Below, piece after piece: positions 46,026 to 52,548 of a DNA stretch of 64,000 bases; position 1 is the stretch's first letter, and every line of letters begins with the position of its first letter. Where the stretch lies: contig CCNA01000034.1 in NCBI GenBank assembly GCA_000824805.1, positions 992,001 through 1,056,000 on the forward strand, given 5' to 3'. Source of the stretch: Mesorhizobium sp. SOD10 (GTDB lineage: Bacteria; Pseudomonadota; Alphaproteobacteria; Rhizobiales; Rhizobiaceae). The notes below the pieces were generated by a model. It made no database searches. It was not told where the DNA came from and saw only the letters and a program-made list of their open reading frames with translations. A program made the translations under genes and the position numbers.

Positions 46026-46988
46026 TCAAGCGGTCTTGTCACGCGGCGCGGCGGCGCGCGCGAGCCGGTCATTGATCGCCTCTCCCAAGCCTTCGAACGG
46101 GATCGGCTCGACGGCGATGGTCGCGGCACCGCTGCGGTCGAGCGCCTGCATGAAAGCGAACAGATTGCTTGCCGCCTCGCGCAGGTCGCCCGCTTCGGAA
46201 AGGTTGCGCAGCGCAACGGCCCGTTCCCAGCCCTCGGCGCGGTTGCGGCCGAAGGCCAGCAACGCCTCGCCTTGGGCAATTTCTTCGACATTGAGCCGCA
46301 TCGCGGCGCCCGGCGCGTAATGCGAGGCGAGCATGCCCGGCGCCTCGATGCCGGTGGCGCCGCGCGACAGTCTCGCGCCGGCCACCGCCTCGATCTCCTC
46401 GGCGCCGATGCCGCCGGGCCGCAGCAGCCGCAGCTTGCCGTCCTCGACCTTGAGAATAGTCGATTCCAGGCCGACCGGCGTCGCGCCGCCATCGACGACC
46501 AGCTTGATCCTGTCACCGAGATCGGCGGCGACGGCCTGCGCCGTGGTGCCGCTGATCTTGCCTGAAGAATTGGCGCTGGGGGCTGCGAGCGGCCGGCCGA
46601 GCCGCGCGATCAGTTCGCCGCCGAACCCGCGCGGCATGCGCAGCGCGATCGTGTCCAGCCCCGCGGTGACCAGCGGATGGATGCCACTGTCGGCGCGCTG
46701 CGGCAGTGCCAGCGTCAGCGGGCCGGGCCAGAAGGCTTCGGCCAGTTTTGCCGAGAGCGGATCGAAGCCGGCAATACGATCCGCCATCGCGCGATTTGCG
46801 ACATGGGCGATCAGCGGGTTGAAGCGCGGCCGGCCCTTGGCCTCGAAGATGCGCGCCACGGCGACGCCGTTGGTGGCATCGCCCGCCAGGCCGTAAACCG
46901 TCTCGGTCGGAATGGCGACGACGTCGCCGCCTTCGAGCAGCGCCAATGCCCGCTCCATAGCCTCGCCGGCCGCCAGTATCTCAGCCAA
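46026..46988 (-). CDS. tsaC: L-threonylcarbamoyladenylate synthase (Sua5/YrdC/YwlC)
   Basis: The enzyme makes threonylcarbamoyl-AMP for the t6A modification of ANN-reading tRNAs. The YrdC domain has VAIPTETVYGLAGDATN, KGRPRFNPLIAHV, FWPGPLTLAL and PLAAPSANSSGKISGTTAQ; the extra C-terminal Sua5 domain makes about 320 residues in all. The start is uncertain: no ATG fits, and TTG at 46988 (LAEILAAGEAME) best matches family N-termini, with GTG at 46997 as the alternative. The frame is open to 47069. Confidence 0.9.
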   Translation of the reverse strand: MAEILAAGEAMERALALLEGGDVVAIPTETVYGLAGDATNGVAVARIFEAKGRPRFNPLIAHVANRAMADRIAGFDPLSAKLAEAFWPGPLTLALPQRADSGIHPLVTAGLDTIALRMPRGFGGELIARLGRPLAAPSANSSGKISGTTAQAVAADLGDRIKLVVDGGATPVGLESTILKVEDGKLRLLRPGGIGAEEIEAVAGARLSRGATGIEAPGMLASHYAPGAAMRLNVEEIAQGEALLAFGRNRAEGWERAVALRNLSEAGDLREAASNLFAFMQALDRSGAATIAVEPIPFEGLGEAINDRLARAAAPRDKTA

Positions 46989-47077
46989 ATTCGCCACCAG
47001 TCCTGAACATGCCGGTCCCGTAATACGGTCGCTTCCGCCGGGCAAGGGCGGGCATTGGCGATTTATCAATTCCTAAA

Positions 47078-47599
47078 ATGTTAAGTTTCCGCGCAAGCCG
47101 GCTTCAATCTGCCGGCCCTAAACAGATATTCGTGGGGTACCCCACGAATATCTGTGTCGTGGTCGGCCCCTCGACCTCGACGCCTTCGGTCATCAGGCTG
47201 AATGCGATCGAACCGGCCAAGCTGTCCTCGGCCTCGACGCCGTCGATGGTAGCGCTGGGCGATCCTGTGCCCGCCGTCACCGACGAAAAGGTCGCTGCGA
47301 TTCCCGAGAAGTCCGGCCACCATCAGGCCCCGATGATCATTCGCGGCGGCGTTGTCGGCGGCGCTTTCGCAACGCCCGCGGCGGCCGCAGCGGCCAAGCC
47401 CGCGACGCCGGCAACCACTCCCGCGGCCGCGCCGGCAAACGGCACGTCGCCGGCAACGCCTGCCAACGGCATCGCCTCCGCTTCGAACGGCAAAACCGGC
47501 AGCCAGCCGGCCGCGACGGCCAGTGCGCAGGCCGGCGCGCAACAACCGGCGCAGCCGCCAAATGCCCAGCCGCTGCCGCGCGTCGGCAAGGCGATGTAG
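47078..47599 (+). CDS. Hypothetical Ala/Pro-rich protein
   Basis: A 173-codon frame without recognisable domain. After the first ~30 residues, encoded by a region holding a perfect palindrome, the protein reads PSTSTPSVIRLNAIEPAKLS and VAAIPEKSGHHQAPMIIRGGVVGGAF, then a low-complexity Ala/Pro/Thr stretch. The middle part looks like a conserved rhizobial protein, but no ribosome site or signal peptide is evident at the start, so the 5' end may be lost or misplaced. The opposite frames here look like shadows. Existence is only moderately supported. Confidence 0.45.
   Translation: MLSFRASRLQSAGPKQIFVGYPTNICVVVGPSTSTPSVIRLNAIEPAKLSSASTPSMVALGDPVPAVTDEKVAAIPEKSGHHQAPMIIRGGVVGGAFATPAAAAAAKPATPATTPAAAPANGTSPATPANGIASASNGKTGSQPAATASAQAGAQQPAQPPNAQPLPRVGKAM
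47122..47155. repeat. Perfect 34-bp palindrome
   Basis: ACAGATATTCGTGGGGT is followed directly by its exact complement (two arms of 17 bases, centre GGTACC). It lies between tsaC and the Ala/Pro-rich frame, in that frame's first 26 codons. No second copy of it is visible in the window. Confidence 0.95.
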
Positions 47600-47645
47600 A
47601 TCACACTGGATACGCCTTCGATGTGCTAGGCGCTGTTTGTCGGGA

Positions 47646-47695
47646 CGCAATTCCGGACGGAAAACCGTTTCACACTTTTCCTGGGATTGCTCTCG
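47646..47695. repeat. Dispersed repeat, family B copy 2 (inverted)
   Basis: ACGCAATTCCGGACGGAAAA and CCGTTTCACACTTTTCCTGG and GATTGCTCT are the complement of the family-B element at 45961-46022 with few mismatches. Confidence 0.8.
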
Positions 47696-47726
47696 CCGAC
47701 CCGTACCTCAGACGACGGGAAACGGC

Positions 47727-48032
47727 TCAGGGCGCTTCTTCCTTGTCATCGTCTTCATCCGCGTCGCCATCTTCATCCTCGTCGTCGGACTCATCGTCGC
47801 CCGAGGCCTGGGCTTCCTCGTCGGCTTCATCGTGTTCATCGTCGTCATCTTCGTCCTCGTCTTCCGACTCATCGTCGGCCGAGGCAGCGGCGTCTTCGTC
47901 GTCTTCGGACGGATCGGCGGATTCGACCGCCGCGGCGGCAGCGTGGTCGAGGATGTTCTCGGAAACGGATTCGATGGCCTCGGCGGCGGCCGGGGTCCCT
48001 TCGATCAGATCGATATCGTCAACGGAATTCAT
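47727..48032 (-). CDS. Small highly acidic protein
   Basis: A 101-residue protein whose C-terminal half is almost entirely Asp, Glu, Ser and Ala (runs such as DESEDEDEDDDDEHDEADEE), giving a very low isoelectric point. The N-terminus MNSVDDIDLIEGTPAAAEAI could be a short helix. ATG at 48032 is supported by ACGGAGG spaced 8 bases; upstream ATGs in the same frame belong to the neighbouring repeat. It may be disordered, a metal or basic-protein binder. No homologue is recognised. Confidence 0.55.
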   Translation of the reverse strand: MNSVDDIDLIEGTPAAAEAIESVSENILDHAAAAAVESADPSEDDEDAAASADDESEDEDEDDDDEHDEADEEAQASGDDESDDEDEDGDADEDDDKEEAP

Positions 48033-48068
48033 GGCATGCCTCCGTGGTTTGGGAACGTCTTTTGTCTG

Positions 48069-48116
48069 ATGCATGTCGTTGCCCGGAACCGCTGCACACT
48101 TCGGGGCGACATGCAT
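48069..48116. repeat. Dispersed repeat, family C copy 1
   Basis: ATGCATGTCGTTGCCCGGAA...TTCGGGGCGACATGCAT: inverted ends around an ACCGCTGCACAC core. A second copy is at 57856-57903. Confidence 0.85.
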
Positions 48117-48195
48117 TGGTTCTCCCACGTGGAGGTCATCGCCGTATGACTGTAAGCCGGCTCCGGCGCATTAATTTGGGGCGGCCAATTGCTCT

Positions 48196-48229
48196 GATCT
48201 ACCCGCATCCTAGCGGATGCGGGTAGATC
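48196..48229. terminator. Strong hairpin downstream of glyS
   Basis: GATCTACCCGCATCC and its exact complement form a 15-bp stem with a four-base loop, 24 bases after the glyS stop on its transcript. No clear U-run follows; it is probably the glyS terminator or 3' stabiliser. Confidence 0.65.
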
Positions 48230-48252
48230 TCGCAGACGCGTTTCCTTCGCCG

Positions 48253-50550
48253 TCAGCCGACGATCTTTGAAAAATCCGCAACCTGATCGGTGGCGGCGCG
48301 GATGCGGGCGAGCAGCGCCAGGCGGTTGGCGCGCACTGCCTGGTCCTCATCATTCACGAGAACACCCTCAAAGAATGAATCAACCGGTTCACGCAACACG
48401 CTAAGCGCCAGCATGGCGGCGGAAAAATCTTCGTTTTGAATTGCTTGGCCGGCTTCCTTCTCAGCCTGATTCACCGCGGCAAAGAGCTTCTTTTCCCCTT
48501 CCTCGCGGAACCGCGCCGGCTCAACGGCCTCGGCGACCAGCGTTTTCTTCTTCTCCTCGGCGGCCAGGATGTTGGCGGCGCGCTTGGTTCCGGCAAGCAG
48601 GTTCTTGCCCTCGTCGGTGTCGAGCAAAGAGCCCAGCGCCTCGACACGGCGCACGATCTGCAGCAGGTCGTCGTTCGGCGATTGACCAATCTCCCCCCTT
48701 GTGGGGGAGATGCCCGGCAGGGCAGAGGGGGGCGCGACAGAATGAGAGGCCGGCGGGACAGCGCCCCCCTCTGTCGGCTTCGCCGACATCTCCCCCACAA
48801 GGGGGGAGATTGGGCGCGAGCCCGCTGACAGCACGGCATCGATCAAGTCGTAGCGTGCACCACTTTCACGCAGGTAGACTTTCAGGCGGTCGTGGAAGAA
48901 GGCGAGGAGGTCGGACGACTGATCCGCGCCACTCTTCAAATTCGCAAAGGCCTTGGCGAAAACTGACGTCAGCGCCAGACGGATACGGTTCTCGATGAGG
49001 ATCCTGACCACGCCAAGCGCAGCGCGGCGCAGGGCGAACGGGTCCTTGCTGCCCGTGGGCTTTTCATCGATCGCCCAGAAGCCTGTCAGCGTGTCGAGCT
49101 TGTCGGCAAGCGCCACCGCAACCGAGACCGGATCGGTCGGCACGCGATCGGATGGGCCTTGCGGCTTGTAGTGCTCCTCGGCGCTTGCGGCCACGGATGC
49201 ATGCTCGCCCTGCAGCAGCGCATATTTGCGACCCATGGCGCCCTGCAATTCAGGGAACTCGCCGACCACCTCCGTCTGCAGGTCGGCCTTGGCGAGCACG
49301 GCCGCGCGGGTGACGAGCGCGCTGTCGGCGCCGACGACCGGGGCCAGCGCTTCCGCCAGCCGCTTGATGCGCTCCACGCGCTGCCCTTGCGTGCCGAGCT
49401 TGGCATGGAAGGTCACGTTCAGATGATCGAGCCGCGCCATGCGCTGGTCGAGCGGCTTCTCCAGGTCCAGGCCGAGCTTCGCCGCCGATTCCGTGAGTTG
49501 GTCGAGGTCGGGCAAATCGCCCTGATCGGTCTTCCAGAAATAGAGCGCGTCAGACAGGCGGGCGCGCACCACCTTGCCGTTGCCGTAGGCGATTTCCTTG
49601 CCGCCGTCGGTCGCCTCGATGTTGGCAACAAGGATGAAGCGGTTCGACAGGTCCTCGCCCGCGCCCTGCGGCCGGGTGACGAAGCACTTCTGGTTGGCGC
49701 GGATGGTGAGGCGGATGACCTCGCCCGGAATGGTGAGGAAGTCCTGCTCGAACTCACCCATCAGCACGACCGGCCATTCGACCAGGCCGGATACTTCCTC
49801 CAGCAGGCCCTCGTCCTCGACGAGATCGAGACCGTTGGCGAAGGCGATGTTGCGGGCATCGGCCAGGATGATCTCCTTGCGCCGGTCGGCGTCGAGCACG
49901 ACCTTGGCCGCCTCGAGCTTCGCCACATAGTCGTCGAAACGGCGCACGGTGATCGGGCCCGGCGCATGGAAGCGATGGCCATAGGTGACGTTGCTGGCGC
50001 GGATGCCGTCGATCTCGAAATCGACCACAACCGGCTCCTCGGTCTCCGGGCCGAAGGTGCAGACGATCGACTGCAGCGGCCGAACCCAGCGCAGCGAGCC
50101 GGGTTTCGCCGAGGCCCGCCCCCAGCGCATCGATTTCGGCCAGGGGAAATTTCTGATGATGCCCGGCACCAGCTCGGCGATGATTTCCTCCGCCGCCCGG
50201 CCCGGCTTGGAAATGTGGGCGACGTAGAAGTCGCCCTTCTTCGGGTCGGAATGGACATGGGCGTCTGCGATCGATGAAAGCCCGGCCTTGCGCAGGAAAC
50301 CCTGCACGGCCTGCTCGGGCGCGGTGGTCGACGGCCCCTTGATCTCCTCGCGGATGTCCTTCGAGCGCGCCGTCAAGCCACGGATGTCGAGAGCCAGGCG
50401 GCGCGGCGTCCAATATTCGCGCGCCGCCTCATAGGTGAGGCCCGCCTCGACCAGACCGTCGGTCAGCATCTTCCTGAGATCGCCGGCAGCCTTGCGCTGC
50501 ATGCGTGCGGGGATTTCCTCGGAGCGAAGTTCCAAGAGCAGGTCAGGCAT
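48253..50550 (-). CDS. glyS: Glycyl-tRNA synthetase beta subunit, with in-frame repeat insertion
   Basis: GlyS is the beta subunit of the heterotetrameric glycyl-tRNA synthetase, needed for tRNA recognition. The 765-residue protein starts MPDLLLELRSEEIPARMQ (family signature) and continues through KRIKRLAEAL-like and VALADKLDTLTGFWAIDEKPTGSKDPFALRRAALG motifs to a C-terminal anticodon-binding helix bundle. Residues about 580-622 (ISPLVGEMSAKPTEGG to SPTRGEIGQ) are foreign: they are encoded by a 128-bp palindromic repeat and fall between two helices. Without them the length would be normal. The start at 50550 fits the family. Confidence 0.96.
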   Translation of the reverse strand: MPDLLLELRSEEIPARMQRKAAGDLRKMLTDGLVEAGLTYEAAREYWTPRRLALDIRGLTARSKDIREEIKGPSTTAPEQAVQGFLRKAGLSSIADAHVHSDPKKGDFYVAHISKPGRAAEEIIAELVPGIIRNFPWPKSMRWGRASAKPGSLRWVRPLQSIVCTFGPETEEPVVVDFEIDGIRASNVTYGHRFHAPGPITVRRFDDYVAKLEAAKVVLDADRRKEIILADARNIAFANGLDLVEDEGLLEEVSGLVEWPVVLMGEFEQDFLTIPGEVIRLTIRANQKCFVTRPQGAGEDLSNRFILVANIEATDGGKEIAYGNGKVVRARLSDALYFWKTDQGDLPDLDQLTESAAKLGLDLEKPLDQRMARLDHLNVTFHAKLGTQGQRVERIKRLAEALAPVVGADSALVTRAAVLAKADLQTEVVGEFPELQGAMGRKYALLQGEHASVAASAEEHYKPQGPSDRVPTDPVSVAVALADKLDTLTGFWAIDEKPTGSKDPFALRRAALGVVRILIENRIRLALTSVFAKAFANLKSGADQSSDLLAFFHDRLKVYLRESGARYDLIDAVLSAGSRPISPLVGEMSAKPTEGGAVPPASHSVAPPSALPGISPTRGEIGQSPNDDLLQIVRRVEALGSLLDTDEGKNLLAGTKRAANILAAEEKKKTLVAEAVEPARFREEGEKKLFAAVNQAEKEAGQAIQNEDFSAAMLALSVLREPVDSFFEGVLVNDEDQAVRANRLALLARIRAATDQVADFSKIVG
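48686..48813. repeat. Palindromic element inserted in frame in glyS (family D copy 2)
   Basis: A perfect 27-bp inverted repeat (CCAATCTCCCCCCTTGTGGG plus GGAGATG at 48686-48712, complement at 48787-48813) encloses a GC-rich core with GCCCGGCAGGGCAGAGGGGG and its partial inverse. It resembles the intergenic elements at 43563 and around 50572. It has no stop in the glyS frame. Confidence 0.95.
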
Positions 50551-50571
50551 AGTTAAGCTCCCCACCCTCCC

Positions 50572-50612
50572 CTTGATGGGGAGGGTCGGCGCGTAGCGCC
50601 GGGGCGGGGTGG
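50572..50612. repeat. Palindromic element, half (family D copy 3a)
   Basis: CCCTCCCCTTGATGGGGAGGG hairpin followed by CGGCGCGTAGCGCCGGGGCG. It lies between glyS and the broken DUF559 gene and is matched by an inverted half at 51040-51083. Confidence 0.75.
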
Positions 50613-50619
50613 CGGCCTC

Positions 50620-51021
50620 TCAGCCGCCAATACCTTCGGCACCATCGCGCAGATGCAGGTGTGATTTCCGTTCTTCCACCGCCGCATAAATTGTATCGAG
50701 CACAGAATCCAGTTCGTTTTTTATCTCATGATTCCAGAAGCGGACGACGCGATAGCCCTGGCTTTCAAACCACCGTGTTCGATCTTCATCGTGGCGCAGC
50801 TGATCATCAGCGCTGTGGTGGGAGCCATCTACTTCGACAATCAGCTTCAGCCGATGCGAGACGAAATCTGGCTAGTAGGCGCCGACTGACGCCTGCCGGC
50901 GGAAATGTGTCCCTTCGACCGGGATGCGCCACAGGTGCCGCCACAGCAGTCGTTCTTCGTCCGTCATCGAGGTGCGGAGCCTTCGTGCGGACTGCAACTT
51001 GAAACGGTCAAGTTTTGGCAT
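50620..51021 (-). pseudogene. DUF559 (Vsr-like endonuclease-fold) gene interrupted by one TAG
   Basis: The minus strand encodes a 133-residue DUF559 protein in a single frame except for a TAG at codon 50 (50874-50872): MPKLDRFKLQSARRLRTSMT, DEERLLWRHLWRIPVEGTHF, RRQASVGAY, stop, PDFVSHRLKLIVEVDGSHH, then RTRWFESQGYRVVRFWNHEI. The conserved pattern of the family (MTDxE..LW, FRRQ, DFV, EVDGxxH, YRVxRFWN) is kept on both sides. The stop can be explained by one base change, for example TGG to TAG. DUF559 proteins have a Vsr/very-short-patch-repair-like fold of unknown role. The gene lies between two halves of a palindromic repeat. Confidence 0.88.
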
Positions 51022-51039
51022 AGGGAAGCGCCAATCACC

Positions 51040-51083
51040 CCCACCCGCCGCTTCGCGGCGACCTCCCCATCAAGGGGGAGGTA
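51040..51083. repeat. Palindromic element, half (family D copy 3b)
   Basis: CACCCCCACCCGCCGCTTCG followed by CGGCGACCTCCCCATCAAGG and GGGAGGT. It is the inverted counterpart of 50572-50612 and lies just upstream of the DUF559 start. Confidence 0.7.
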
Positions 51084-51272
51084 GAAGCGCATAGCAACTC
51101 GGCTCGCGCCTGTCACCCTGCCCGCCGATCGCAAATCAGACCCATATCGGGAAATTTTCAGGTCTTTGTCGGGACGAAACGAGCCCAGCCGTCTTAAAAG
51201 CAGACATCCCATGAACCAAACGCGGCACTGAAGCGACCAACGCTCAGGCGGAGAACTATTGGCTGAACGACC

Positions 51273-51452
51273 ATGAAGACGGTTTCGAGAATGCTGCAGA
51301 TCCTGACACTGAGCGCCTGCTTCACCGCCCAGATGCACGGCACGTTCTCGATGCCGGGCGTGAGACAGGCACTGCGCACGATCGATGCCGCGACTGCCCA
51401 GATAACGTTGCCGATTGCAGCCGCCGAGATCGCCAGCGTGACTTTGGGCTAA
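51273..51452 (+). CDS. Possible small exported protein
   Basis: A 59-codon frame, MKTVSRMLQILTLSACFTAQ then MHGTFSMPGVRQALRTIDAA and a hydrophobic C-terminal region (QITLPIAAAEIASVTLG). Most third codon positions are G or C, as in the neighbouring genes, which supports coding. The N-terminus could be a signal peptide. No strong ribosome site is seen, and its TAA overlaps the stop codon of glyQ on the other strand by two bases. No family is recognised. Confidence 0.42.
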   Translation: MKTVSRMLQILTLSACFTAQMHGTFSMPGVRQALRTIDAATAQITLPIAAAEIASVTLG

Positions 51453-52393
51453 GCCGCCAGCCCGCCCGCCCGCGTCTTCAGGAACGCCTCCCCGCAAGCC
51501 TTGGCGAGGTTGCGTACGCGCAGAATGTAACTCTGCCGCTCGGTGACGGAAATCACGCCGCGGGCGTCGAGCAAATTGAAGACATGGCTTGCCTTGATGC
51601 ACTGGTCATAGGCCGGAAAGACCATGCGGTGCATCGCCAAATTGTCGCTGGGCTTCGGCGTGCCGGCATCGAGCAGCGCCTTGCACTCGGCCTCGGCGTC
51701 CTCGAAGTGTCTCAGCAGCATCGCGGTGTTGGCGAATTCGAAGTTGTGGCGCGAATATTCCTGCTCGGCCTGCAGGAAGACGTCGCCATAGGTGACCTTC
51801 TCGGCGCCTTCGCGGCCGTTGAAGTTCAGGTCGTAGACATTGTCGACGCCCTGCACATACATGGCGAGTCGTTCGAGACCGTAGGTCAACTCGCCCGCCA
51901 CCGGCGCGCATTCGATGCCGCAGACCTGCTGGAAATAGGTGAACTGCGAGACTTCCATGCCGTCGCACCAGCATTCCCAGCCGAGCCCCCAGGCGCCGAG
52001 CGTCGGGCTTTCCCAGTCGTCCTCGACGAAGCGGATGTCGTGCAGCAGCGGGTCGACGCCGATCGCTTCCAGCGAACCGAGATAGAGCTCCTGCAGGTTC
52101 GGCGGATTGGGCTTCAGGATCACCTGATACTGGTAATAGTGCTGCAACCGGTTGGGGTTCTCGCCGTAGCGGCCGTCCTTCGGCCGGCGCGAAGGCTGCA
52201 CGTAAGCCGCATTCCAGCGCAGCGGACCGAGCGCCCGCAAGGTGGTGGCCGGATGGAAAGTGCCGGCGCCGACCTCCATGTCGTAGGGCTGCAGGATGAG
52301 GCAACCATAGTCCGCCCAGTAATTGTGCAAGGTCAGGATCAGCCCCTGGAAGGAGCGGCTGGGATGCATATGGGCGGGGATCTCGATGGTCAC
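51449..52393 (-). CDS. glyQ: Glycyl-tRNA synthetase alpha subunit
   Basis: GlyQ is the catalytic alpha subunit that activates glycine and charges tRNA-Gly. The 314-residue protein has [37 protein letters not shown] (10-46), [16 protein letters not shown], and [37 protein letters not shown]-like motifs. The start is GTG at 52393 ([13 protein letters not shown]) with GAGG 6 bases upstream; further upstream the frame is open but not conserved. The alpha and beta genes are separated by the repeat/DUF559 segment, although they are normally adjacent. Confidence 0.96.
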   Translation of the reverse strand: [314 protein letters not shown]

Positions 52394-52507
52394 GGCGGCC
52401 TCGGAAAGCGCAGGATGACGCTTCCCTAGTTGCCGGGCCTGCAAGCGTCAAGGCGGCGGCTGACATCCGGCAAGGCGGAAAGCTTTGCAAATGTTCCGAA
52501 AACTGCC

Positions 52508-52529
52508 GCGGGGCCCCGAAGGGCCCCGC
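52508..52529. terminator. Hairpin after the TPR gene
   Basis: GCGGGGCCC-CGAA-GGGCCCCGC, a 9-bp stem with a tetraloop, 19 bases after the TPR gene's stop on the minus strand. It is followed on that strand by GGCAGTTTTC with a short T-run. Likely intrinsic terminator. Confidence 0.65.
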
Positions 52530-52548
52530 CAAAAAACAGGATCGAAGC

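Noticed and set aside
47081..47650. 189-codon Arg-rich minus-strand frame opposite the Ala/Pro-rich frame
   Set aside because: Composition (Arg/Gly/Leu repeats) is typical of the complement of an Ala/Pro-rich coding region.
50661..51002. 113-codon plus-strand frame over the DUF559 region
   Set aside because: No conserved features; the minus strand holds the recognisable DUF559 protein, although broken.
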